Shown here: positions 53,061 to 60,702 of the stretch, piece after piece | How positions within the stretch are numbered: the first letter of the stretch is position 1 | Layout: each line of letters starts with the position of its first letter | Source of the DNA: Bacteroidota bacterium | GTDB lineage: Bacteria; Bacteroidota; Bacteroidia; Cytophagales; Cytophagaceae | NCBI GenBank assembly: GCA_023458555.1 | Contig: JAEWYS010000017.1 | Location: forward strand, 1-60,782 | Length of the DNA: 60,782 nucleotides | Direction: 5' to 3' | Program-made: the position numbers and the translations under genes | The notes under the pieces: generated by a model | Seen by the model: the letters and a program-made list of their open reading frames with translations, nothing else | The model's database searches: none | Told to the model about the DNA's origin: nothing

Positions 53061-56000
53061 TGAACTTAAATATAAGACAGCCAGTTATTTGATTTTTGTC
53101 AAACTCGTAATACTTTTTATAGTACTGATCAACACGAGTGATTCTTTTTCTCAGGGATACAAAAGTCTCATACATGGTCGGCAGAATATTACTTCTTTTA
53201 ATTATGAAGCAACAGCGAGTGGCTTGACCTGCGGCAAAAGTTTGCCCTACCTTACCTACCTGAACGGGAAAAGTTATCTTGATCCCAATGCGGGAATAGA
53301 GACCTGCAGCGGAACAAGCAACGGTTATTATGGCTGGACGGTATATCAGCCCCTAGGTTATTCCAGGTGGTGCGGTCATGATAAGCTTGCCTTGCACTAT
53401 GACAACAATATACTGGATACAAGGGTTGAGACTGTTAATTATAAAAGCGATGGACAAATCAGATTTATTACTGATGTCGCTATACAAAAAATTGATGTAA
53501 CCATAAAGCAACAAAACTTTTTTGGCAATTTTAGTCTGTTCTTTGAGTATGGGAATTGGACTTTGACTTTGAAGGGGATATGGCCTTCATGTGATAATTA
53601 TTATTCATCTTCATCTTCATTCTATCAGCTAGGTTGTGTCCTGAAAACTGAAGGTGTCTTTGGTTATGGGGGTATTCAGTCCGCTTCAGGCAAATTGGAT
53701 TACAATAATAGTTCTACATATACAGTTTCGGCCTATTCCGGAACGACAGCCAATGTTAATTTTTTCTGGAATGGAGACGGCGGGTATTGCAATGAAGTTT
53801 TTGATGGAGGGCAGATGCGGTATCTCATTAAGAGCAAGAATGGACAATCACTGAATACATATTCTTCATGGACTCCTGTCAGTATTTCTACTAATCCGGA
53901 TGCTTTCAGACAATTTAACCGATTGATATCTCCTGCGAGCGCCACTATGGAGGTAGGAGACTACACGCTGCAGCTGGAAATCAAAGATCGTTTTGGTAAC
54001 CAGTATAGTACGCCTGATTTTTATGTCAATGTGGTTCCCAGCTGTTATTCGGAATCGGGAGTAACCTTTGCCTTTACCGGCGCTGAAGAAATTAACGGGG
54101 GATACAACGGAACCAATGGGGGCTATAAAGTTGAAAAGGGTGTAGAATATGTCGTTCAGTTGTATAATTCCGTTGATGCGGTTTTTCCCTTTTTCTACAA
54201 AGAAATCGAAAATTTTGATCAGAATTACGAAATATTGGTCGATGATGGCGGTACTCCGCCTGTTTCTCAGAATAATACAGCTATAGAGTTCAAAGCGGCA
54301 ATCCTTAGTCCCCATCCCGATGATTACCCTGGAAAATATAAGCTGAAGGTGCACGCTGATATTGGAAGCTTCAGGATATATGTAAAAAAGAAAGATTATC
54401 TGGGGCCGTATTGCTACGAATACAAGCCAATTAATCTTTTTGTTGGGGGAAGCAATATAACCAGGGAAAGCCCTTGTCTGATACAGTTGCCTGCCGATTT
54501 TCCCGAAATTTTTCCTGAGCTTTCTTCAGGCTTCGCGAGGACTCAGGCGCTTAGTTATTTTACCTACGAAGTAAAAAGTCAGAAGGGGATAATAGTTAAG
54601 CCCGGTGTACATTTGAAAGATGGGGCAATACTGCAGGTTGAGACGATTCCTGAGCCTGAGGTTCCTGCGGAAGAAGTTGCTGACAATACGAAAAACTGGA
54701 CGCAGACACGGATATTTGATGATGCCGGATATGTAATCAGCGAATCCAGGCAATACTTTAATGAAAGAGGGCTGCCGATACAAAATCAGTACAAGGATCT
54801 GAGCAGAAAGGTAGTTATGGCTTCCGAAGCGCTTTATGACAAATTCGGCAGACCGGCAATTACAACATTGCCCGCTCCTGTCAACGTAAGTACGCTTACA
54901 GCTGCGGTTGATCAATGCGGTGATTATATTCAGACCGGGCAGGATATGTATTTCAGCTATAGGGATAATTTTGTTACTGTTGCCGGCAATAAGTTTTCTT
55001 ACAGCAACTTCGATCAATATACACCGGAGGGTGGAGCTCCGGTGCAAAAATTTAGTACGCCTGACCTGATCGATTCAGATACACCTGGTACGCTTGGCTG
55101 GTACTATAGCAATCTGAATGCAGAAAGCTCCCGTACAGCTCTGGAGGCTGAGGATAAAGCAGCTATGCTGGAACCGCTGACGCCTGCGACGATCTACCCT
55201 TATGCCAGAACCATCTATCAGGAAGATGGCACCAATCAGATAAAGGGGAGTACACTGCCGGGAGATTATCACCATGCCGGTTCCGGGAGATATGGTGAGA
55301 CGGAGATTCTTCCTCTCAATGTTCAGGATGTTCAAATCATTGATGACTACCTGGAAGTGAGAGAAAAGCTGTTCCCCGGCTCCGTTAATTTGCCATTGGC
55401 TGATAATTGCTACAAAGTAGTTAGCAAGGATATTGAGGGAAAGGAAATAATCACGTATCTGGATAAAGGGGATAAGGTGCTGATTTCTGTTGATCCTGCT
55501 GCCGATATAAAATCATATAATATATATGATGTACCGGGCAGGCTGGTTTGCTCTGTCACTCCTATGGGAGTAGAATATATAAAGGACAATCCTGGCTATA
55601 ACTTCAGCTTTGTCGAGAAAAGCATTTTTGTATACGATCATCGCGGTTTTTTGATAGAAGAGCGTATCCCCAATACCGGCACGACCAGGTATATGTACCG
55701 CAATGATGGATTGCTGCGTTTTTCGCAAAATGCAGAACAGGCTATCGACGGGCGGTTTTTGTATATTCACTATGACAAAATAGGCCGTCCTGTAGAAACA
55801 GGAGAATATCTGCCTTGTACAGGCTGTCCTGTTTTTAACTCTGCAGCATTGGTCAATATTCTTGAGAATACCGAAACTAACGGCGGACTTAGTGTTAATT
55901 TCGGGACCCGTTATGATGTTATAAAAACAGTGTATGACGTTCCGGTAGCCGGAACATCGATCGGACAGGCTTTTTTACGTGGCAAGCCATCCTATACCGA

Positions 56001-58179
56001 AAGGGTGGGCGAAACAAAATCCTGGTTTAGCTATGACGAAAGAGGAAGAACTGTTTCAATGGCCAGATATTATTCCGGTTTAGGTGAAAAAGTTATTAAC
56101 TATGAATACGCTGCCAATGGCAATATCAGTCTTGTGGCATATCAGGATGGGCAGGAGGATGCGTTCTATCATACGTATTTGTACGATGCTGATGCACGGC
56201 TGAAATCGGTATATCTTTCAAAAACTGCTCCCCAGGCTACGGAAGACGGGGACCTGGACTTCTCCAATCTGTCAAAACGCGCAGAATACCATTATTACCT
56301 CCATGGCCCTCTGAAAAGAGTGGAGTATTTTCGGTCTGTGCATGTGCCTGAGTTTATTCATTATGTTACGGTCAGAGGGGTTGAGTTTCCGGTAACCATT
56401 CCGGAATATACTAAGACAGAAGGTATTCAGGGTATAGATTATGTATACACCGCGCAAGGCTGGCTGAAGTCCATAAACAGTCACGAGAAAAATACGGATC
56501 CGGGCAAGGACGAAAATGATCTTTTTGGAATGTCCCTGCACTATTATGACAATGATTATGTAAAGAACGGAGCCGGTATCAGTACAGTGACCTTTGTAGG
56601 AGGAAATAACTATTACAATGGGCTGATAAAAGCCAGCTGCTGGTTCTCCGACCGGCCGGGCTTTGACAGTACTGTGTCTGATAGTTATGTATACAGCTAT
56701 GACAACCGGTATCAGCTTTCACAGGCTGATTTTGGTACAGTTTCGTCCGGTGTGTATACCCAAGCGGTTGATGACCGATACCAGGAAGGTGAGCTCAGTT
56801 ATGATAAGAATGGAAATATTCGGAGTTTAAAGAGGCGGGGAAGCGATGGGGCAATATTACATGATTTTGTCTATTGGTACAGCAATAACAACCAGCTTTC
56901 GAGTATTAACGCACATCTTGTTAATCCTAGCTATTCAAGTTCATATTTTTATAACTCAATAGGCCAGATAAGGTCACTATCGTTTAATGATGGTTCTGGC
57001 AATGTGTCCAGAAGTTTAACATACAATGCTGCGGGCCTTGTAAAAAGTATTTCCGGTGGCGGGGCAACTATACAGATAGGCTACGATGAAGGCGGATATC
57101 GGTACAAAAAATCAAACTCATCCTATAATACTTGGTATGTACGTGACGCAGGTGGTGCGACATTGGCAGTATATGATAATAATAATACAGGCAGCAGTGT
57201 TAAGCTGAAAGAAGTCCCGGTTTATGGGAGCGGGCGTATTGGAGTATATTACCCGGAAAACGATTATGCACTTTTTGAGCTGACAGACCATTTAGGCAAT
57301 GTCAGGGTGGTGCTGAATGAAGAAGGGGAGCGCGAAGCGTATTCAGATTATTATCCCTATGGCCTGGCAATGAGTCCTTCGGAAGTGGCTCCTGACAATT
57401 ACCGATACGGCTATCAGGGGCAGTTTGCCGAAAAAGACGAAGAAACCGGCTGGAACGCTTTTGAGCTTCGTATGTATGACCCCGTTATTGGCCGCTGGCT
57501 GGGGCCGGATCCGTACCGACAGTTTTATTCAGCCTATGTAGGAATGGGGAATAATCCGGTGAGCGGGGTGGATCCGGATGGGGGCTATAGTTGGTTTGGT
57601 GCATTTTGGAGAAGTGGGTTTAATACCAGTAATATGGATAAGTTTGATGGAGAGTGGGGATACTGGAAAGATGCAGATCCTAATTATCCAGATGGACTTC
57701 GATATTTAAATACATCAGATGATTTAATGTTGAGAGGGGCTAACCAGGGGGGAAGTGATGGTGGCCTTAACTGGCAAGGGGGCTGGGAGGCTTTGGTTCA
57801 GGCGTTTGTACCGTTTGGGAGTGACATCTATCCATTGTCAGAAGAAGAACTAAAGAAACAACCTATTACAGCTGTAATGCCTGATCTTCCTATAGGTCCA
57901 GGAGGTGCGGTTAAGGTTGTTAAGTACGCCAAGAATGCTAGGAAGGTAGTCGTCATTGGTGAAGATATGGTCAACCGCGTCATTCCTTATGCCAAGAAAA
58001 TAAACGCAACTTGGTTTAAACCTAGAAGTACTAATCCAGCAAATTGGATGAAAAACCAAGTTCAATGGATAAGGAGGCAAATTGCTGATCCTAGAACAAC
58101 AATTATTGATATTGGACCCAAAGGGCCTGTTCCAACGAGTAAATATTATATGAAAGAGCTTGAAATGCTTCAAAAATAG
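53038..58179 (+). CDS. RHS polymorphic toxin, second component, with variable C-terminal tip
   Basis: A 1713-residue protein, or 1709 from the second Met. It has a signal/anchor helix at about 17-39. A beta-rich region follows, including an Ig-like part near 295-335. A DUF6443-like part at about 550-620 (ISESRQYFNERGLPIQNQ) leads into at least ten YD-type repeats (YDKFGRPAITTL, YDERGRTVSMARY, YDKNGNIRSLKRR). The RHS core (HLGNVRVVLNE, YYPYGLAMSP, MYDPVIGRWLGPDPY, NNPVSGVDPDGG) ends near residue 1515. The DPxGL cleavage signature has Gly in place of Leu. The last 195 residues are an AT-rich tip ending in IDIGPKGPVPTSKYYMKEL, an unidentified toxin domain. It overlaps the first component by 23 bp. 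Confidence 0.88.
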   Translation: MERIMLNNELKYKTASYLIFVKLVILFIVLINTSDSFSQGYKSLIHGRQNITSFNYEATASGLTCGKSLPYLTYLNGKSYLDPNAGIETCSGTSNGYYGWTVYQPLGYSRWCGHDKLALHYDNNILDTRVETVNYKSDGQIRFITDVAIQKIDVTIKQQNFFGNFSLFFEYGNWTLTLKGIWPSCDNYYSSSSSFYQLGCVLKTEGVFGYGGIQSASGKLDYNNSSTYTVSAYSGTTANVNFFWNGDGGYCNEVFDGGQMRYLIKSKNGQSLNTYSSWTPVSISTNPDAFRQFNRLISPASATMEVGDYTLQLEIKDRFGNQYSTPDFYVNVVPSCYSESGVTFAFTGAEEINGGYNGTNGGYKVEKGVEYVVQLYNSVDAVFPFFYKEIENFDQNYEILVDDGGTPPVSQNNTAIEFKAAILSPHPDDYPGKYKLKVHADIGSFRIYVKKKDYLGPYCYEYKPINLFVGGSNITRESPCLIQLPADFPEIFPELSSGFARTQALSYFTYEVKSQKGIIVKPGVHLKDGAILQVETIPEPEVPAEEVADNTKNWTQTRIFDDAGYVISESRQYFNERGLPIQNQYKDLSRKVVMASEALYDKFGRPAITTLPAPVNVSTLTAAVDQCGDYIQTGQDMYFSYRDNFVTVAGNKFSYSNFDQYTPEGGAPVQKFSTPDLIDSDTPGTLGWYYSNLNAESSRTALEAEDKAAMLEPLTPATIYPYARTIYQEDGTNQIKGSTLPGDYHHAGSGRYGETEILPLNVQDVQIIDDYLEVREKLFPGSVNLPLADNCYKVVSKDIEGKEIITYLDKGDKVLISVDPAADIKSYNIYDVPGRLVCSVTPMGVEYIKDNPGYNFSFVEKSIFVYDHRGFLIEERIPNTGTTRYMYRNDGLLRFSQNAEQAIDGRFLYIHYDKIGRPVETGEYLPCTGCPVFNSAALVNILENTETNGGLSVNFGTRYDVIKTVYDVPVAGTSIGQAFLRGKPSYTERVGETKSWFSYDERGRTVSMARYYSGLGEKVINYEYAANGNISLVAYQDGQEDAFYHTYLYDADARLKSVYLSKTAPQATEDGDLDFSNLSKRAEYHYYLHGPLKRVEYFRSVHVPEFIHYVTVRGVEFPVTIPEYTKTEGIQGIDYVYTAQGWLKSINSHEKNTDPGKDENDLFGMSLHYYDNDYVKNGAGISTVTFVGGNNYYNGLIKASCWFSDRPGFDSTVSDSYVYSYDNRYQLSQADFGTVSSGVYTQAVDDRYQEGELSYDKNGNIRSLKRRGSDGAILHDFVYWYSNNNQLSSINAHLVNPSYSSSYFYNSIGQIRSLSFNDGSGNVSRSLTYNAAGLVKSISGGGATIQIGYDEGGYRYKKSNSSYNTWYVRDAGGATLAVYDNNNTGSSVKLKEVPVYGSGRIGVYYPENDYALFELTDHLGNVRVVLNEEGEREAYSDYYPYGLAMSPSEVAPDNYRYGYQGQFAEKDEETGWNAFELRMYDPVIGRWLGPDPYRQFYSAYVGMGNNPVSGVDPDGGYSWFGAFWRSGFNTSNMDKFDGEWGYWKDADPNYPDGLRYLNTSDDLMLRGANQGGSDGGLNWQGGWEALVQAFVPFGSDIYPLSEEELKKQPITAVMPDLPIGPGGAVKVVKYAKNARKVVVIGEDMVNRVIPYAKKINATWFKPRSTNPANWMKNQVQWIRRQIADPRTTIIDIGPKGPVPTSKYYMKELEMLQK

Positions 58180-58187
58180 CTAGGATT

Positions 58188-58412
58188 ATGACAACACAGG
58201 AGATAGAGTTATTAAAAGAACATATAATTAAGTTGATATATGGCAATAAACAAGGAGTATCATTGGCAATGATATTGGAATATTTGGATTATGTCAATAG
58301 GGTTGTTTATTCAGAACTAGAGGTTATGCCAATTTTAGAAAAATTGATTAATGATCATAAAATATTAAAAATAGGGGAAGCATATTTTTCTAATCAAGAC
58401 AGTCTCCTCTAA
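58188..58412 (+). CDS. Candidate immunity protein of the RHS tip
   Basis: A 74-residue acidic, helical protein without a signal peptide, 8 bp after the RHS stop codon. This is the standard place for the cognate immunity gene. Its pattern (MILEYLDYVNRVVYSELEVM, ILEKLINDHKILKIGEAYF) suggests a small winged-helix-like fold, but no family is recognised. Base composition is as AT-rich as the tip. The role is inferred from position. Confidence 0.6.
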   Translation: MTTQEIELLKEHIIKLIYGNKQGVSLAMILEYLDYVNRVVYSELEVMPILEKLINDHKILKIGEAYFSNQDSLL

Positions 58413-58418
58413 CCTCCC

Positions 58419-58476
58419 CTAGCGCAAGTCTTTTCTAGTGCAAGTCTTCGCGGGTTTGCATAGCGGGTTGCGAGAC
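58419..58476. repeat. Imperfect palindromic repeat, copy 1, with a partial tandem copy
   Basis: The 46-bp unit (58431-58476) begins TTTTCTAGTGCAAGTCTTCG and ends GCGAGAC. A shorter copy of its left part (CTAGCGCAAGTCTT) precedes it. It matches 60657-60702 at 43 of 46 positions. The arms GTCTTCGC and GCGAGAC can pair. It resembles a REP-type element at a cassette boundary. Confidence 0.75.
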
Positions 58477-58505
58477 AGGAATGGTTAAAGGTTGGAATAT
58501 CAATC

Positions 58506-58988
58506 ATGGAAGGCGCAACGGCTGGTTTTACAGGAGGGACTGGGGGAGTATTTTTTGCGGGCGGTGCCAGAATTACAGGAATGGTTATGGCAGGAAGCGG
58601 AAATATGATTGCAACAATTCAAAGAAGTGGATTAGAGTATGAGTTTGGCCTTAGTGGTGATTCGCCGCAACTTGCAGAAGCTTTAGAAAGTGCTTTTTGG
58701 GGAATGGCGGGATTAGGGACTGGTCATTTGATGCAAAAAGGTCTCAGCAATGTTCCTGTTTCAGACATCGTCAAAGAGATCGCCAGTGAGATCACCAATG
58801 AGATTGCTGTCAGATTGGGTCAGTCTTATCTAGATAATTATTCTTTACCTTCATATCACCATTCGGGAAGCTTCTTAAACACTGGTGTAAGTGCTGATAA
58901 CACTTCTGTCCGGGTTCCTGCAATGAATTATCAACGGGTGCAATGGTTGGGCAATCGAGATAATCCGGTATTAAAATCAAAGCGTTAA
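58506..58988 (+). CDS. Orphan RHS C-terminal tip
   Basis: A 160-residue reading frame that is open further upstream, to just after a TAG at 58461, so that WLKVGISI precedes its first Met. The sequence EGATAGFTGGTGGVFFAGG is the Gly/Ala-rich stretch that often follows the RHS core in such toxins. The rest (IVKEIASEITNEIAVRLGQS, YHHSGSFLNTG) would be the toxin end. With no start signal or export signal it is most likely a displaced tip kept as a reservoir rather than an independent gene. It directly follows the palindromic repeat. No toxin family recognised. Confidence 0.6.
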   Translation: MEGATAGFTGGTGGVFFAGGARITGMVMAGSGNMIATIQRSGLEYEFGLSGDSPQLAEALESAFWGMAGLGTGHLMQKGLSNVPVSDIVKEIASEITNEIAVRLGQSYLDNYSLPSYHHSGSFLNTGVSADNTSVRVPAMNYQRVQWLGNRDNPVLKSKR

Positions 58989-59441
58989 ATGCAAGACGAA
59001 TTTAAAACCTATTCTGTTAAAAGCCCTGATCAGTACCTGGTTAACTATAAATGGAATTTGGTCGTGTTCTATGTAATTGTAACTATGATTTCTTTAGTGC
59101 AAATAACGACTATGCCGTATATTACTATCCCATTAATAATTATATTAACATATGGTATTATTAAGACCTGGCAGAAAGGTTTCAATGACGAGATAAAATG
59201 TATTCGTATCAATTTTAAAACCGGAGCATTTGAGATTGTGGTGGCGAACGATGAGAGAGTTGATGGAAATTTGTTTGACTACAGGCTTAAACAGGTGGCG
59301 ACGAGTGCGGCTACTTATTATTTATATGATCCGGTAGATCGGAAGAAATTTTATATCAGGTGGGCTCTTCAGGATTATGTAGAGTTGATAAAGGGGCTTG
59401 AGGCATTTTATTATCGGAATAAAAGAAGGCTTCGTCGTTAG
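58989..59441 (+). CDS. Two-helix membrane protein, candidate immunity protein of the orphan tip
   Basis: A 150-residue protein whose ATG follows the tip's stop codon without a gap. It has two transmembrane helices at about 22-60 (LVVFYVIVTMISLVQIT and ITIPLIIILTYGII) and a cytoplasmic-type domain with basic end YYRNKRRLRR. Membrane immunity proteins often counter toxins that act on the membrane or cell envelope. Position supports the immunity role; family unknown. Confidence 0.6.
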   Translation: MQDEFKTYSVKSPDQYLVNYKWNLVVFYVIVTMISLVQITTMPYITIPLIIILTYGIIKTWQKGFNDEIKCIRINFKTGAFEIVVANDERVDGNLFDYRLKQVATSAATYYLYDPVDRKKFYIRWALQDYVELIKGLEAFYYRNKRRLRR

Positions 59442-59458
59442 CCCCATATAAGTTTTGA

Positions 59459-59691
59459 TACGATGATAGTTTAAGTGAAGAAGAATTAAGAAACAACTCA
59501 AAATTTGCTATAATTGGGAGTATTTGGAAAGACTAGTATTATTAGGCTCAAGTAAGGGAAGTAGTCCCGCCAACTGGTTTAAAGTATTAGGGCCTAATTC
59601 AGGTAAAGCGATGCAAGGGGCTTTACAAAAGCAAGGGGGGGAATTACTTCCGTCAATTCAGAATCTTTCACCCATTTTACAAGTAAAGTAA
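59459..59691 (+). pseudogene. Frameshifted remnant of another RHS tip
   Basis: Two overlapping frames without a start codon. The first (59459-59533) reads YDDSLSEEELRNNSKFAI and resembles IYPLSEEELKKQ in the tip of the intact RHS protein. The second (open through 59691) includes SSPANWFKVLGP and ends LSPILQVK, resembling STNPANWMKNQ of the same tip. The switch of frame near 59521-59535 and absence of any core show it is a decayed tip. It ends three bases before the next gene. Confidence 0.6.
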
Positions 59692-59693
59692 TT

Positions 59694-59981
59694 ATGAAGG
59701 AGGTGAAAGATATAAAATGGTTCAAAGACGAGTTAGTTCCCAAATTAACGGGATATGAATTAAGCTATAAGTTTTTTGATGAAGGTGATTTTGGTTCTTT
59801 AAATCAAGTAGAGTTTAATTCGAAAAAAATAGGTGGCAACATTGATTTTTGGGGATTAGATTGGTTAGGTATTTTTGTTTGGGATTATGAGAAAGAGGAA
59901 CAACTTTTAAATGTTCTTTTGGAACCACACCAAGAAGAGGAAAAAGTAAAAGCCTTTAATCAATTGCAAGAATTGTTATAA
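59694..59981 (+). CDS. Candidate immunity protein of the decayed tip
   Basis: A 95-residue acidic protein (MKEVKDIKWFKDELVPKL), with a central beta-rich part (GGNIDFWGLDWLGIFVWDYE) and a helical end. It starts with a good Shine-Dalgarno-like run just before or at the ATG (GAAGGAGG follows it). The size, charge and position resemble small immunity proteins. It appears intact although its tip is broken, as immunity genes often outlast their toxins. Confidence 0.6.
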   Translation: MKEVKDIKWFKDELVPKLTGYELSYKFFDEGDFGSLNQVEFNSKKIGGNIDFWGLDWLGIFVWDYEKEEQLLNVLLEPHQEEEKVKAFNQLQELL

Positions 59982-59986
59982 GCAAG

Positions 59987-60014
59987 AAGCCTCTGAGAAA
60001 TCAGGGGCTTTTTC
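59987..60014 (+). terminator. Intrinsic terminator after the 95-residue protein gene
   Basis: AAGCCTCTGA pairs with TCAGGGGCTT (one G-U) around a GAAA tetraloop, followed by a T-run. It ends 5-30 bp after the stop codon and lies against the end of the convergent macro-domain gene. Confidence 0.88.
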
Positions 60015-60520
60015 ATTTAAGGCAATTTTTATAAAGGTTGTAGTTTTCAATATTAAAGCAGACAAAAACTATTTTCTCTATTTTGTCTGTAGTTTTTAAA
60101 AAATCAGTAACGGTTTTAATAGCAATTTGCGCAGCTTTGTCCTTTGGGAAATGATAAATGCCTGTGCTAATGTTTGGAAAGGCAATAGTTCGAATATCGT
60201 TATTTAATGCGACTTTAAGGCTGTTGACATAGGCTAAGGAGAGTAAATGTTCTTCATCATTTTTACCATTATTCCAAACAGGCCTGACAGTATGAATGAC
60301 AAATTTTGCAGGGAGTTTTCCAGCAGTTGTTATAACCGCTTCACCGACTTTACAACCGCCTTGTTTACTTCTGATTTTGGCATTCTTCAAGTATAGTTTT
60401 GCCTCCAACTCTATGTATTGCACCATCAACCCCACCCCCTCCGAGTAATGAGGTATTGGCAGCATTTACAATAGCATCAACCTGAATTTTAGTAATGTCG
60501 CCTTGTATAACTTCAAGCAT
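60013..60520 (-). pseudogene. Macro-domain protein gene with a frameshift
   Basis: From ATG at 60518-60520 the frame reads MLEVIQGDITKIQVDAIVNA and on to SLLGGGGVDGAIHR, the ADP-ribose-binding start of a macro domain, then meets a stop soon after LEEC. The rest continues in another frame as GGCKVGEAVITTAGKLPAKF, then VIHTVRPVW and IAFPNISTGIYHFP to the end at 60013. Both halves match O-acetyl-ADP-ribose deacetylase-type macro proteins (about 170 residues). The break is in the run AAAA at 60375-60378 (TTTT on the + strand). Two extra bases would restore ECQKIRSKQGG. So it is a recent pseudogene, a programmed frameshift or a sequencing error. It lies in the RHS immunity cluster. Confidence 0.82.
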
Positions 60521-60531
60521 AGTATTATTGA

Positions 60532-60645
60532 AATCTTGTAAAGAAAGGGCTTGCTTCAGATGCTTTTATGAATTTAATCAATGAAAGATTAAAGGAAAAA
60601 TGTGATAGTGAAGAAACTATTCAGGCTATAAAGAATATAGCATAA
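60532..60645 (+). pseudogene. C-terminal remnant of an unknown protein
   Basis: An open frame right after a TGA reads NLVKKGLASDAFMNLINERL and ends EETIQAIKNIA. It looks coding (charged helices) but has no start upstream and only one internal Met. It may be the end of a lost immunity or tip gene, cut by the macro-domain insertion next to it. It is short, so chance cannot be excluded. Confidence 0.4.
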
Positions 60646-60656
60646 ATAACAAAGCC

Positions 60657-60702
60657 TTTTCTAGCGCAAGTCTTCGCGGGTTTGCATAGTGGGCTGCGAG
60701 AC
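60657..60702. repeat. Imperfect palindromic repeat, copy 2
   Basis: It matches copy 1 (58431-58476) at 43 of 46 positions, with single changes at three C/T sites. The outer parts extend the dyad: GCGCAAGTCTTCGC on the left against GCGAGACTTGTGC on the right. A further small hairpin, TAAGTCT-TC-AGACTTA, lies at 60721-60736 and reuses the AAGTCT motif. Confidence 0.8.

Noticed and set aside
60013..60520. A DarTG-type toxin-antitoxin pair
   Set aside because: No DarT-like gene is adjacent, and the macro gene lacks the extra C-terminal domain of DarG. Only the general antitoxin analogy is kept.
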